Shown here: positions 25,864 through 34,646 of the stretch, one piece after another
Position numbering within the stretch: position 1 is the stretch's first letter
Layout of the letters: each line of letters starts with the position of its first letter
Origin: Bacillota bacterium
GTDB taxonomy: Bacteria; Bacillota; Clostridia; Christensenellales; UMGS416
DNA length: 64,000 nt
Direction of reading: 5' to 3'
Assembly (NCBI GenBank): GCA_023421955.1
Contig: JAEZSE010000043.1
Span: 74,609-138,608 of the forward strand
Made by a program: the position numbers and the translations under genes
The notes under the pieces: model-generated
What the model saw: the letters and a program-made list of their open reading frames with translations, nothing else
What the model was told of the DNA's origin: nothing
Database searches by the model: none

Positions 25864-26724
25864 TCACTTCCTGATTACTGGGATCCAGACTTCGCTGCGG
25901 TAGTTCTCGTCATTCTCGCCGTCATAATACAACTCAAAGTCCGGCGTACCTGCATGCTGATAGTCACTGTTGGGCAAGAACTCGCCCATGACACGCTCCC
26001 ACACCGCCTGGATCGCGTTGGGCATCGGGCCGACGCACTCAAACACCGCCCAGGTGCTGGCCGGGATCTCCAGCGCATCCATACCCGCAGGCACAGCAGA
26101 CCCATCACGCCCAATACCGATCATGTAATGGAAAGTGCCATCGTTCTGCGCATCATAACACACGCCCAACAGATTGGAGCCAGTAACCGTGTTGCCTCCA
26201 ATCGCGAGCAATGACGGGATGTCCTTGTCATGTTCCACCCAAAACTGAGGGATTGTTTTACTTTGCTCGTCTCCGGCATTGCTAAAGATACCAGACACGC
26301 CAATCACCCGGAAAGCCGGCTTTTGTTCGATGCGGTAGTTCATTTCCACCACTCCTTTCAATATGAGCGAGAAGGAAAGCTTTGGATAAGCCTTGAGAGT
26401 GATCCCCCGTTCACGGGCAATCTGCGGCGATACACCGTGCAACCGCTTGAATGCCACAGCAAAAGCGTCCGGTGAGTCGTAGCCATACTTTACGGCCACA
26501 TCGATCACCCTGGCATCCGATGTGCTCAGCTCAACAGCTGCTTTGGTAAGCCTGCGCCTGCGAATATACTCGGAAAGGGGCACGTCGGTGAGCATGGTGA
26601 ACATGCGCTGGAACAAGCCCGGTGGCGTACAAGCGATGCGCGCGATCTCATTGTAGTCCACCTCTTGCTCGAGTTGCTCCTCGATATAGTCCAGCGCCCG
26701 GTTCATCCGTGCCAGCCAGTCCAT
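25864..26724 (-). CDS. AraC-family regulator with GyrI-like ligand domain
   Basis: 286 aa from ATG 26724, which has AGGAGG upstream; a longer frame to 26802 crosses the promoter. The N-terminus holds two helix-turn-helix motifs (YNEIARIACTPPGLFQRMF, then KYGYDSPDAFAVAFKRLHG). The C-terminal half is a GyrI-like effector-binding domain (EQKPAFRVIGVSG). This SoxS/Rob/BltR-like layout suggests sensing of small hydrophobic compounds. Both neighbours have their own control, so the target genes are unknown. Confidence 0.92.
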   Translation of the reverse strand: MDWLARMNRALDYIEEQLEQEVDYNEIARIACTPPGLFQRMFTMLTDVPLSEYIRRRRLTKAAVELSTSDARVIDVAVKYGYDSPDAFAVAFKRLHGVSPQIARERGITLKAYPKLSFSLILKGVVEMNYRIEQKPAFRVIGVSGIFSNAGDEQSKTIPQFWVEHDKDIPSLLAIGGNTVTGSNLLGVCYDAQNDGTFHYMIGIGRDGSAVPAGMDALEIPASTWAVFECVGPMPNAIQAVWERVMGEFLPNSDYQHAGTPDFELYYDGENDENYRSEVWIPVIRK

Positions 26725-27049
26725 GGGCTTGCCTCCTCGTTGTGGTGATATGATACAGCATATCAGGATAACATACCCAAGAGTTGGTGTACAATTTCTC
26801 AAGGTATGATCAACGAAAAAGAGAAGCGGTTTCTACTCATGTCAATTAGGTAAAGGTACTATGGCTAATTACAAAGAAGCAGCGGAAGTTGCTTGTGGAA
26901 CTATGGCAAAATCAGGTTAATCTGTTGTCCGGTGTTTGTTTTGATAGTAATTACAGCAAAAAAGACGTATACTAAGAGTACTTCAGCATAGACACGGATT
27001 CGCACTTCAAGCCTATGGTTGAACCGCCAAAATGATATTGGAGGCATAC
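26725..27049. other. Intergenic region, 325 bp
   Basis: It holds a possible minus-strand promoter for the AraC gene (TTGTAC 26789-26794, 18 bp, TATCCT 26765-26770) and a TATACT that might serve the plus-strand gene, without a good -35. A 19-codon ORF at 26861-26920 has AGGTAAAGG in front but no known product. Confidence 0.4.
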
Positions 27050-27406
27050 ATGAATTTACTTGGAACTGTAATCACACATTCTGCGTTTGGTAAGGGAACA
27101 ATTCTCGAACACACCGGCAACTATCTTGTGATTTCTTTCGCGCAGGGCCAGAAGGAATTCCTCTATCCAAATGCGTTTTCCAAGCATATTTCAGCCGTTG
27201 ATCCTGAAGTTGCTGCTTTCATCAAAACTGAAGTTGCAGTCTATGAGGCATCAGAAGTCGCAATACTGGAAAACAAACGACAGGAAATGGTTGCTCAGCA
27301 ATACAGGCTCCGGGAGGCCCTGCAAAAAGCCAGGGCGGCGAAAAAGCCGACCAAAAAGAGGGCGGCCAAAGTGGTGGCGGCAGCCGCAGCGGAGCCAACG
27401 GATTGA
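27050..27406 (+). CDS. Small protein with SH3/Tudor-like domain and basic tail
   Basis: 118 aa from ATG 27050, which has GGAGG 6-7 nt upstream. The first 45 residues resemble the compact beta-barrel with the signature GTVITHSAFGKGTI..FLYPNAF found at the ends of UvrD-type helicases and in CarD/Tudor-like modules. A helical, probably coiled region follows (about 60-95), then a Lys/Ala-rich tail (KKPTKKRAAKVV) like a histone H1 tail. This suggests nucleic-acid binding; no function is established. It is monocistronic and converges on rplQ across a shared hairpin. Confidence 0.72.
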   Translation: MNLLGTVITHSAFGKGTILEHTGNYLVISFAQGQKEFLYPNAFSKHISAVDPEVAAFIKTEVAVYEASEVAILENKRQEMVAQQYRLREALQKARAAKKPTKKRAAKVVAAAAAEPTD

Positions 27407-27439
27407 TTTGCCTCCGACGAATCACTGAACAGAATGAAA

Positions 27440-27470
27440 ACAGCCGGATACAATGCTCGTATCCGGCTGT
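27440..27470 (-). terminator. Terminator of the ribosomal protein cluster
   Basis: On the minus strand ACAGCCGGATAC, 7-nt loop, GTATCCGGCTGT and TTTTCATT follow rplQ. The stem also lies just after the convergent plus-strand gene. Confidence 0.85.
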
Positions 27471-27486
27471 TGTATTCAAGCCTGCT

Positions 27487-27999
27487 TTACACCAGCTCGA
27501 GGATAACCAGTTCAGCCGCGTCGCCCACGCGGGGGCCGAGCTTCAGAATGCGGGTATATCCGCCCTTGATGCCCTTTTCCTCGGCGCGCTTGCGATACTT
27601 CGGCCCGATCTCTCGGAAGAGCTTCTCCACGACGGGGTTGTTAATCTCTCCGGCACGCTCCTTGTATTCGCTGCGGTTTTCCTTCTTCTGTTTGGGCTCC
27701 GTGTAGTTGTAGAGGGTCTTCATGATCAGACGGCGCGCATGCAGCTTACTGGGCGCATCGTTGGTCACGGTGATCTCCTTGGACTGGTCCTTCTCATTGA
27801 ACACAGTCTTTTCCACGGACACGGTCTTGTCATAATCATCTACGGCCAGCGTGATGATCTTCTCGGCGAGCTTCCGGACTTCCTTGGCGCGAGCCTCGGT
27901 CGTCGTGATCTTGCCATGCCAAATCAGGTCGGTCGTCAGCGAACGCAGCATGGCTACGCGCTGATCGGTGGGCCGGCCCAGTTTGCGATGTTCAGCCAT
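27487..27999 (-). CDS. rplQ: 50S ribosomal protein L17
   Basis: 170 aa, long for L17 (about 112-130 in most bacteria). The conserved ends are present: HRKLGRPTDQRVAMLR and GGYTRILKLGPRVGDAAELVILELV split across the C-terminus. The extra length comes from an acidic segment near residues 53-85 (AVDDYDKTVSVEKT) and a Lys/Glu-rich segment near 97-122 (EPKQKKENRSEYKERAG). It is the last gene of the alpha operon, 21 bp after rpoA. Confidence 0.97.
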   Translation of the reverse strand: MAEHRKLGRPTDQRVAMLRSLTTDLIWHGKITTTEARAKEVRKLAEKIITLAVDDYDKTVSVEKTVFNEKDQSKEITVTNDAPSKLHARRLIMKTLYNYTEPKQKKENRSEYKERAGEINNPVVEKLFREIGPKYRKRAEEKGIKGGYTRILKLGPRVGDAAELVILELV

Positions 28000-28020
28000 T
28001 GATGTTTCCCCCTAGTCTGA

Positions 28021-28968
28021 CTAGTCTTCGTTCTTCTTCAGGTAAAGGCCCAGCGCGTTCAGCTTGGCGATGACTTCGTCCAGCGACTTGCGGCCCAGGT
28101 TGCGCACCTTCATCATTTCGTCCTCGGTACGCTGCACCAGCTCGTCCACGGTGTTGATGCCGGCGCGCTTCAGGCAGTTGTAGGAACGGACGGTGAGATC
28201 CAGCTCTTCAATGGTCATTTCCAGGACTTTGTCCTTGCGGCTGTCGTCCTTTTCGACCATGATCTCCACGTTGCTCACATCACCGGTCAGCTCCACAAAC
28301 AGTGCCAGATGCTCGGTCATGATCCGCGCGGCAAGGCTTTGTGCCTCATCGGGCCGGATCGTACCGTCGGTCCATACTTCCATCGTGAGCTTGTCGAACT
28401 CAGTGTTCTGGCCCACGCGGGTGTTCTCCACGGTGTAATTGACCTTGCGAACCGGTGTGTAAATGCTGTCCACGGGGATGACCCCGATGGGCTGGTTGTG
28501 GTTCTTGTTGCGGTCAGCACTCACATAGCCCCGGCCCTTTTCCAACATAATCTCCATATACAGCCTGCCGTCCTCGTTGAGGGTGCAGATGTACATGTCT
28601 GGATTCAAGATCTCGATCTCACCGTCGGGCTCTATGTCGCCAGCGGTGACACGCTTGGGGCCGGTCACGTTGATGATCGCCATCTTGGGCTGATCCACGT
28701 GCAGTTTGGCTGCAATGCCTTTCAGGTTCAGGATGACCTCGGTGATGTCTTCCACCATGCCGGGGATCGTGGAGAACTCGTGCAGCACGCCATCGACCTT
28801 GATGCTGGTGGCTGCCACGCCGGGCAGGCTGCTCAGCAGGATGCGGCGAAGGCTGTTGCCGAGCGTCGTGCCAAAACCGCGCTCCAGCGGCTCAATCACG
28901 AACTTGCCGTAGCGGTTGTCGCGGCTCATTTCCACGCATTCAATCCTGGGCTTTTCGATTTCCAACAT
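28021..28968 (-). CDS. rpoA: RNA polymerase alpha subunit
   Basis: 315 aa. The N-terminal dimerisation domain (RFGTTLGNSLRRILLSSLPG as the family core, here GFGTTLGNSL) is joined by an acidic linker to the C-terminal domain with LKRAGINTVDEL and GRKSLDEV, which contacts UP elements and activators. The start is ATG 28968, 78 bp after rpsD. It is cotranscribed with rplQ. Confidence 0.98.
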   Translation of the reverse strand: MLEIEKPRIECVEMSRDNRYGKFVIEPLERGFGTTLGNSLRRILLSSLPGVAATSIKVDGVLHEFSTIPGMVEDITEVILNLKGIAAKLHVDQPKMAIINVTGPKRVTAGDIEPDGEIEILNPDMYICTLNEDGRLYMEIMLEKGRGYVSADRNKNHNQPIGVIPVDSIYTPVRKVNYTVENTRVGQNTEFDKLTMEVWTDGTIRPDEAQSLAARIMTEHLALFVELTGDVSNVEIMVEKDDSRKDKVLEMTIEELDLTVRSYNCLKRAGINTVDELVQRTEDEMMKVRNLGRKSLDEVIAKLNALGLYLKKNED

Positions 28969-29046
28969 TGGCGCAATACCCTCCTTTTACGGGTTGTGTC
29001 GGTTTGCGGTTCACAATCCTCTCACCCACAGCAATCGCTCAGACGA

Positions 29047-29673
29047 TTACAACTTGGAGTAGTATTCCACGACCAGGTGCTCGGAGAGCGTGAGATCCAC
29101 ATCGCTGCGCTCCGGCAAGGCCAGCACGCGGGCTTCCAGCGCATCGGCGTTGAAATCCAGCCACTTGGGCACATTGCGGGCCGGGCCTTCGCGCAGGGTC
29201 TTGAACAGCTCAACATCGCGGCTCCCCGCCTTGATGGTGATCACGTCGCCAACCTTGACCTGATAAGACGGGATATTGACCTTCTTGCCATTGACCAGCA
29301 CATGGCTGTGCAGCGTCATCTGGCGGGCCTGGGCGCGGCTATCACCGAAACCCACGCGGTAGGCCACGTTGTCAAGCCTCAGCTCCAACAGCTGCAGCAG
29401 CATTTCGCCGGTGTTGCCGCGCTTGGTGCGGGCCAGGTCAAAGTAGCTGCGGAACTGGCCTTCCAACAGGCCGTAGGCACGGCGCATCTTCTGCTTTTCA
29501 CGCAGCTGCATGCCGTAGTCGGACATCTTGCGGCGGCCGGGCTTGTGCTGGCCGGGCGGTGTGGGGCGCTTCACCACGGCGCATTTGCCGGAAAAGCACC
29601 TGTCGCCTTTCAAAAAGAGCTTGCATCCTTCCCTGCGGCAGATGCGGCAGGATGGACCTGTATATTTCGCCAT
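29047..29673 (-). CDS. rpsD: 30S ribosomal protein S4
   Basis: 208 aa. The zinc-binding N-terminus CRICRREGCKLFLKG with further Cys residues marks the C+ paralog, and a central S4 RNA-binding domain follows (LRLDNVAYRVGF). It is a primary 16S-binding assembly protein and in many bacteria represses its own operon. It starts 15 bp after rpsK. Confidence 0.98.
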   Translation of the reverse strand: MAKYTGPSCRICRREGCKLFLKGDRCFSGKCAVVKRPTPPGQHKPGRRKMSDYGMQLREKQKMRRAYGLLEGQFRSYFDLARTKRGNTGEMLLQLLELRLDNVAYRVGFGDSRAQARQMTLHSHVLVNGKKVNIPSYQVKVGDVITIKAGSRDVELFKTLREGPARNVPKWLDFNADALEARVLALPERSDVDLTLSEHLVVEYYSKL

Positions 29674-29688
29674 TTCTGTTTCCTCCTC

Positions 29689-30087
29689 TTACAGCCTTCT
29701 GCGCTTCGGCGGGCGGCAGCCGTTGTGCGGGATGGGGGTGACGTCCTTGATGACGGTCACTTCCAGACCTGCCGCCTGCAGGCTGCGGATGGCGGCCTCA
29801 CGGCCCGAGCCGGGGCCTTTCACAAACACGTCCACGGAGCGCATACCGAACTCCACGGCAGCTTTCGCGGCGGCTTCTGCGGCCATCTGCGAGGCAAAGG
29901 GCGTGGACTTGCGGGAGCCCTTGAAGTTCAGGCTGCCCGAGCTGGACCACGACACCGCGTTGCCGGCAGGATCGGTGATCGTCACGATCGTGTTGTTGAA
30001 TGAGGAATGTATGTGCGCAGCGCCATGCTCGATGTGTTTTTTCTCGCGGCGCTTCTTGACGACCTTTTTCTTCGCTGCGGTTGCCAC
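29689..30087 (-). CDS. rpsK: 30S ribosomal protein S11
   Basis: 132 aa from GTG 30087, where AAGGAGG lies 8-9 nt upstream; the frame is open to 30234 but that overlaps rpsM in another frame. The conserved core IHSSFNNTIVTITDPAGN and the basic C-terminus GCRPPKRRRL are intact. It forms part of the platform of the small subunit near the E site. Confidence 0.97.
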   Translation of the reverse strand: MATAAKKKVVKKRREKKHIEHGAAHIHSSFNNTIVTITDPAGNAVSWSSSGSLNFKGSRKSTPFASQMAAEAAAKAAVEFGMRSVDVFVKGPGSGREAAIRSLQAAGLEVTVIKDVTPIPHNGCRPPKRRRL

Positions 30088-30106
30088 TTGGGTTACCCTC
30101 CTTCGG

Positions 30107-30478
30107 CTACTTCTTGTTCTTACGGATGCTGGTCTTGCGCGGGCCCTTGTGGGTGCGCGCGTTGGTGCGGGTGCCCTGTCCGCGGACGGGCAGGCCGCGC
30201 CTGTGGCGGATCCCGCGATAGCAGCCGATCTCAATCAGTCGCTTGATGTTCATCGAAACCTCACGGCGCAGGTCACCCTCCACCTTGAAGTTGTTTTCAA
30301 TGTAGTTCCTGAGGCGGCCGACTTCCACTTCGGTGAGGTCGCGCACGCGTGTGTCGGGGTTGACCCCGGTCTCAGCCAGGATCTTGCGTGAAAGCGTGAG
30401 ACCGATGCCATACAAATAGGTCAGGCCGATCTCCACGCGTTTGTCTCTGGGTAAATCTATACCGGATATGCGTGCCAT
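30107..30478 (-). CDS. rpsM: 30S ribosomal protein S13
   Basis: 123 aa from ATG 30478 with GGAGGTG upstream. It begins ARISGIDLPRDKRVEIGLTY and has the basic C-terminal tail (KGPRKTSIRKNKK) that reaches the P-site tRNA. A 118-bp spacer separates it from rpmJ, the longest gap inside the cluster; it shows no clear terminator or promoter. Confidence 0.98.
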   Translation of the reverse strand: MARISGIDLPRDKRVEIGLTYLYGIGLTLSRKILAETGVNPDTRVRDLTEVEVGRLRNYIENNFKVEGDLRREVSMNIKRLIEIGCYRGIRHRRGLPVRGQGTRTNARTHKGPRKTSIRKNKK

Positions 30479-30596
30479 CTGGTTCTTGCACCTCCAAATT
30501 TCTGTGTCTATCGTGAAACCCCGCACTCCTCAGAGCAAGCCAACCGGATTACCAGTCAGCCAGCCGCGCTCTGGACCGGAGGCAGGGCAGGCGTGC

Positions 30597-30710
30597 CTAT
30601 CCCTGTTTTTGCTTGTGGCGGGGGTTTTCGCAGATGACCATCACGCGGCCCTTGCGCTTGATGATCTTGCACTTCTCGCAGATTGCTTTGACGGACGGTC
30701 TCACTTTCAT
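30597..30710 (-). CDS. rpmJ: 50S ribosomal protein L36
   Basis: 37 aa, the normal length. It reads MKVRPSVKAICEKCKIIK to HKQKQG and keeps the three Cys and one His that bind zinc, so it is the C+ form. AGGAGG lies before ATG 30710. It sits 20 bp downstream of infA, as is usual in Bacillota. Confidence 0.97.
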   Translation of the reverse strand: MKVRPSVKAICEKCKIIKRKGRVMVICENPRHKQKQG

Positions 30711-30730
30711 GGTTTTGCTCCTCCTGTTTT

Positions 30731-30958
30731 CTACGACCGGGCTTTTCCGCGCCAGGTGATCCTTCCGCGGGTCAGGTCATAAGGCGATAATTCAATCGTA
30801 ACTTTATCACCGGGCAAGATGCGGATGTAGTTCATGCGCAGCTTCCCCGAGATGTGCGCCAGTATCTTGTGGCCGTTGGGCAACTGGACCTCGAACATCG
30901 CATTCGGAAAGGCTTCTGTCACAACGCCTTCCACTTCGATTGAGTCCTGTTTCGACAA
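30731..30958 (-). CDS. infA: Translation initiation factor IF-1
   Basis: 75 aa, a single OB-fold S1-like domain (EGVVTEAFPNAMFEVQLPNG, GDKVTIELSPYDLTRGRI). It binds the ribosomal A site during initiation. The start is TTG 30958 with GGAGGG 5-6 nt upstream; the second residues SKQD match the family. It lies 11 bp after the KOW-domain gene. Confidence 0.97.
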   Translation of the reverse strand: MSKQDSIEVEGVVTEAFPNAMFEVQLPNGHKILAHISGKLRMNYIRILPGDKVTIELSPYDLTRGRITWRGKARS

Positions 30959-30969
30959 GTTATCCCTCC

Positions 30970-31272
30970 TTATTTCCTGTCAAGAGCCTTGTCATTGGCC
31001 GTGTATCCCAAAGCTTCCAGACCCTTGCGGAGTTCCGCGTCCAACAGGGCAATGCCCTTGTCTTGCTTTTCGCGGACTACCGGTAGCTTGGTAGGCTTTG
31101 TGTCCAGATGCTTGAGCTTTTTCTTCTTCGGAGACCCGAGTTTCCTTAACTCCCCGTCGGCAATCAGCACATATTGAGTGTCCACCAAGCCAACCACCAC
31201 AAAGTAGCGACCGGCGTCTCTCCCGGCTCTGGACAATACGACCGTTCCCAGTTCGGGCGGCTGGTCGTTCAA
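30970..31272 (-). CDS. KOW-domain RNA-binding protein (L14e-like)
   Basis: 100 aa from TTG 31272, with GAGGGGA upstream. The N-terminal KOW motif LGTVVLSRAGRDAGRYFVVVG is followed by a basic stretch LGSPKKKKLKHL. This small protein sits between map and infA in many Clostridia and resembles eukaryotic and archaeal L14e/L6e. It is presumed ribosome-associated; no specific role is known to me. Confidence 0.88.
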   Translation of the reverse strand: MNDQPPELGTVVLSRAGRDAGRYFVVVGLVDTQYVLIADGELRKLGSPKKKKLKHLDTKPTKLPVVREKQDKGIALLDAELRKGLEALGYTANDKALDRK

Positions 31273-31290
31273 CGGATCCCCTCCTCGCTG

Positions 31291-32040
31291 TCAAGGCGCT
31301 GTCAGGATCTCCGCGCCGGTATCGGTAATCAGGATCGTTTCCTCATAGTGGGCGGAAAGCTTCCTGTCAGCCGTGCGAACCGTCCAGCCATCGTTTTCGT
31401 CCATCTCGATCCGCCATGTGCCCACGTTGATCATGGGCTCCAGACAGATCGTCATGCCCGCCTCCAGGCGGACTCCCCTGCCGGGTCTGCCATAGTTGGG
31501 GATCTCGGGTTCCTCCCATAGATCTCTGCCTACACCGTGGCCGCATAAATCGCGCACCACCGAGTAGCCGTGGCTTTCGGCATGCTGCTGCACTGCCCAG
31601 CCGATATCTCCGATGCGGGCTCCGGGCTTCATGACCTCAAAACCCTTTTGGAAGCATTCCTCGGTTACCTTCACCAGCTTTTCGGCTTCCTCGCTCACCT
31701 GCCCCACCAGAAAGGTGCGGGCCATGTCGCTGATGTAGCCGTCCAGCTTGATGCCCATATCAATGCCGATGATGTCGCCCTCTTTCAGTTTCCTTCCGGA
31801 GGGGATCCCGTGCACCACTTCCTCGTTGACCGAGGTGCACAAGCTGCCGGGGAAACCATGGTGACCCTTGAAGGCCGGCACACCGCCATGGGAGCGGATG
31901 AAACTCTCCGCTGCCCGATCCAATTCCAGCGTGGTGACGCCGGGTCGAACCATCGCCTTGAGCTCTTCCATACATTGGGCGGTCAAGCGGCAGGCTTCGG
32001 CGATCTTAGCTTGCTCCACCGCCGTCTTGAGCGTGATCAT
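31291..32040 (-). CDS. map: Methionine aminopeptidase type I
   Basis: 249 aa. Metal ligands are in DMGIKLDGYISDMAR (two Asp) and in the later GHGVGRDLWEEPEIP (His, Glu) and final Glu. It removes initiator Met from nascent proteins. It overlaps adk by 4 bp (ATGA). The first residues MITLKTAVEQAKIAEACRL are normal for the short type Ia form without an SH3-binding zinc extension. Confidence 0.97.
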   Translation of the reverse strand: MITLKTAVEQAKIAEACRLTAQCMEELKAMVRPGVTTLELDRAAESFIRSHGGVPAFKGHHGFPGSLCTSVNEEVVHGIPSGRKLKEGDIIGIDMGIKLDGYISDMARTFLVGQVSEEAEKLVKVTEECFQKGFEVMKPGARIGDIGWAVQQHAESHGYSVVRDLCGHGVGRDLWEEPEIPNYGRPGRGVRLEAGMTICLEPMINVGTWRIEMDENDGWTVRTADRKLSAHYEETILITDTGAEILTAP

Positions 32041-32666
32041 CGCTTTGCTTCGATGGCGGAAACGACATCCTTGAAAACCACTTCAATGTCGCGGTCGCCG
32101 TCGATATTGACCAGAATTCCCTTACGTGCGTAGAAATCAATCAGGGGTTTGGTCTGCTCACCATAGACCTTCATGCGGTTGCGCACCGTGTCTTCGTTGT
32201 CATCGATACGCTGGTAAATCTCTCCGCCGCACTTAGGGCAATTGTCAGCACCATTCAGAGTATTCACATGGAGCGCTTCACCGCAGGCCTTGCACATGCG
32301 CCGGCCGGCAATCCTCGCAACAATGACATCCTCTTCGGCGTCCACGTTGATGGCAATGTCCAGGGCGGCAAAGCCTTCCAGGGCTTCCGCCTGGGGCACC
32401 GTGCGGGGGAAGCCGTCCAGCAGGAAACCCTTTTTGCAGTCATCCTTTGCCAGGCGTTCTTTCACAATGCCGACCACCACTTCGTCGGGCACCAACCCGC
32501 CAGCCTCGATGATGGACTTTGCTGCCAGCCCCAACTCTGTGCCCTGCGCCATCGCCTCACGGAGCATCGCACCGGTGGAGATCTGCGGGAAACCGTACTT
32601 CTCGGAAACCCGAACCGCTTGAGTGCCTTTGCCGGCCCCAGGGGGGCCTAGAAAAACCATCTTCAT
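32037..32666 (-). CDS. adk: Adenylate kinase
   Basis: 209 aa. The P-loop GPPGAGKGT is followed by the NMP-binding region and a LID domain carrying a four-Cys zinc site (CKACGEALH..CPKCGG), typical of Gram-positive enzymes. It interconverts ATP+AMP and 2 ADP. It starts 10 bp after secY. Confidence 0.98.
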   Translation of the reverse strand: MKMVFLGPPGAGKGTQAVRVSEKYGFPQISTGAMLREAMAQGTELGLAAKSIIEAGGLVPDEVVVGIVKERLAKDDCKKGFLLDGFPRTVPQAEALEGFAALDIAINVDAEEDVIVARIAGRRMCKACGEALHVNTLNGADNCPKCGGEIYQRIDDNEDTVRNRMKVYGEQTKPLIDFYARKGILVNIDGDRDIEVVFKDVVSAIEAKR

Positions 32667-32676
32667 AAAAGCACCC

Positions 32677-33984
32677 TCAGTTCAGGAAGCCCTTGTAGTG
32701 CCGCATGAGCATCTGGGCTTCAATCTGTTTGCTCGTTTCCAGCGCCACGCCGACCATAATCAGCACGCTTGTCGCACCGAAGGGCTGGCTGGATGTTGCG
32801 AACACGATGATAAACAGTGACGGAATCAGGCTCAGCAGCATGAAGAACAATGCGCTGAAGAGATTGATCCGGTTGCTGAGCTTCATCAGGTAGTCACTGG
32901 TGGGCTTGCCGGGGCGAATGCCTGGGATAAACCCGCCGTACTGCTGTATGTTCTTCGAGATGTCAATCGGGTTGAAGGACACCTGCGAGTAGAAGTACGT
33001 GAAGAAGATGATCAGCAGCGACTGGATAACCATATACCAGACACTGCGGGTATGCATCACGGCAAGATACGCCTTGGCGAAATGCCCAAACCAATTATCC
33101 TGGAGCTGGAACGAGTTCAGGATCAGGCCGGGGAAGCTAACCAGCGTCATTGCGAAGATCAACGGCATGACGCCGGAGTTGTTGAGCTTCAGCGGGATAT
33201 GGGTGCTCTGCCCGCCATAGACCTTGCGGCCCACCATTCGCTTGGCATACTGCACTGGGATTCGACGCTGCCCCAAGTCAATATAGACCACAGCCAGGAT
33301 GATCGCCAACGACATCGCAATGAATCCAAGCAATTTCACAACGTTGAAGCCATCGCCGGTAAGCGCAACCTCGCCTGCGTAACTGGGCAGGCGCGACACA
33401 ATGTTCACGAAGATCAGCAGCGAGATGCCGTTGCCAACACCCTTTTCGGTGATCCTCTCGCCCATCCACATAGCCAACGCAGCACCAGCAGCTTGTACGA
33501 CCAGAATCGTGATATAAGCGTACCAGTTGTTGTCCGTTAGGTATTTGCTAAACGCAATCAAATAGCCACCGGTTTGGATCAGTGACAACGCGATTGAGCT
33601 GTAGCGGGTGTATTCGGTGAGCTTCTTGCGGCCCTCTTCGCCGCCCTCCTTGGCCAGCTTCTCCAATGCGGGGATCGCGACGGTCAGAAGTTGGATCACG
33701 ATGGAGGCAGTGATGTAGGGCGTGATGCCCGTGGCGAAGATCGAGAAGTTGGAAACCGCGCCGCCGTTAAACATGTCCAATAGGCCGAACATGCTCAGCA
33801 TCGCCGATTGCGCGCCGGCGGTGCCGTTGGCCATGGCAGCGAAGGCATTCTGGATGTCCGACACGTTGACGAACGGCGTCCAGATATAGTTGCCGATGCG
33901 GAAGATAAACAGAACCAGGATCGTATATAGGATCTTGGCACGCACTTCCTTGATGCGCCAGGCGTTGCGGAGAATCTCTAACAT
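32677..33984 (-). CDS. secY: Protein translocase subunit SecY
   Basis: 435 aa with ten membrane helices. The first helix (KILYTILVLFIFRIGNYIWTP), the plug region and the cytoplasmic loop with GQRRIPVQYAKRMVG are as expected. It forms the channel of the Sec translocon with SecE and SecG. The ribosome site GAGGTGAT lies in the last codons of rplO, so the two genes are tightly coupled (1 bp gap). Confidence 0.98.
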   Translation of the reverse strand: MLEILRNAWRIKEVRAKILYTILVLFIFRIGNYIWTPFVNVSDIQNAFAAMANGTAGAQSAMLSMFGLLDMFNGGAVSNFSIFATGITPYITASIVIQLLTVAIPALEKLAKEGGEEGRKKLTEYTRYSSIALSLIQTGGYLIAFSKYLTDNNWYAYITILVVQAAGAALAMWMGERITEKGVGNGISLLIFVNIVSRLPSYAGEVALTGDGFNVVKLLGFIAMSLAIILAVVYIDLGQRRIPVQYAKRMVGRKVYGGQSTHIPLKLNNSGVMPLIFAMTLVSFPGLILNSFQLQDNWFGHFAKAYLAVMHTRSVWYMVIQSLLIIFFTYFYSQVSFNPIDISKNIQQYGGFIPGIRPGKPTSDYLMKLSNRINLFSALFFMLLSLIPSLFIIVFATSSQPFGATSVLIMVGVALETSKQIEAQMLMRHYKGFLN

Positions 33985-33985
33985 C

Positions 33986-34426
33986 TCAGATCACCTCGAT
34001 GCTGCCCTTGGCGGACGTAATTTTCTCCTCTGCGGACTTGCTGAATTTCGTGGCCTTCACGGTCAGGCTCTTGGTGAGCTCGCCCCGGCCCAGGATCTTG
34101 ACGCCGTTGAACTCCTTCTTGACGATGCCGACGGCCTTAAGCACATCGGGTGTTACAACGGTGCCGTTTTCAAACAGCTCCAGTTCTTCCACATTCACTT
34201 CGGCGTATTTCACGGCGAAGAAATTGGTGAAGCCGCGTTTCGGCAAGCGACGGTACAGCGGAAGCTGACCGCCTTCAAACCCGGGGCGCACGCCGCCGCC
34301 GGAACGGGCACCCTGGCCCTTGTGGCCACGGCCGCCGGTCTTGCCATTGCCGCTGCCCAGGCCGCGGCCCTTGCGCTTTTCCACTTTCCTGTGGCCTTCG
34401 GCAGGCTGTATCTCATGCAATTTCAT
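33986..34426 (-). CDS. rplO: 50S ribosomal protein L15
   Basis: 146 aa from ATG 34426; the ORF to 34468 is only an open extension overlapping rpmD. The Gly-rich basic N-terminus (GRGLGSGNGKTGGRGHKG) penetrates the 23S rRNA. Normal length and position before secY. Confidence 0.97.
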   Translation of the reverse strand: MKLHEIQPAEGHRKVEKRKGRGLGSGNGKTGGRGHKGQGARSGGGVRPGFEGGQLPLYRRLPKRGFTNFFAVKYAEVNVEELELFENGTVVTPDVLKAVGIVKKEFNGVKILGRGELTKSLTVKATKFSKSAEEKITSAKGSIEVI

Positions 34427-34445
34427 GGTGTTCCCTCCGGCCCAA

Positions 34446-34631
34446 TCAAATCTCGTCCACGCACACAAGGTGTTTAACCTTGTAAATCATACCACGGACG
34501 GCGTCGTTGTCGGGTAATACGACAAAGCTGTTCAGCTTCTTCAGGCCCATCGCTTCCACAGTGGCGCGGATGGCGGGCTTGCTGGAAATGGTGCTCTTCA
34601 CCAGGGTAACTTTCAGTTGCTTTTCTGCCAT
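34446..34631 (-). CDS. rpmD: 50S ribosomal protein L30
   Basis: 61 aa, the bacterial short form. It begins KQLKVTLVKSTISSKPA and has the conserved helix RATVEAMGLKKLNSFVVLPD. It lies 15 bp after rpsE. Confidence 0.96.
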   Translation of the reverse strand: MAEKQLKVTLVKSTISSKPAIRATVEAMGLKKLNSFVVLPDNDAVRGMIYKVKHLVCVDEI

Positions 34632-34646
34632 TGCCCTGCCCCTCCG

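Noticed and set aside
26861..26920. 19-codon ORF with a possible ribosome site (MANYKEAAEVACGTMAKSG)
   Set aside because: Too short to judge, no promoter or conservation evidence available.
28309..30003. 564-codon plus-strand frame opposite rpoA, rpsD and rpsK
   Set aside because: Antisense to three conserved genes and crosses their boundaries without any gene-like start.
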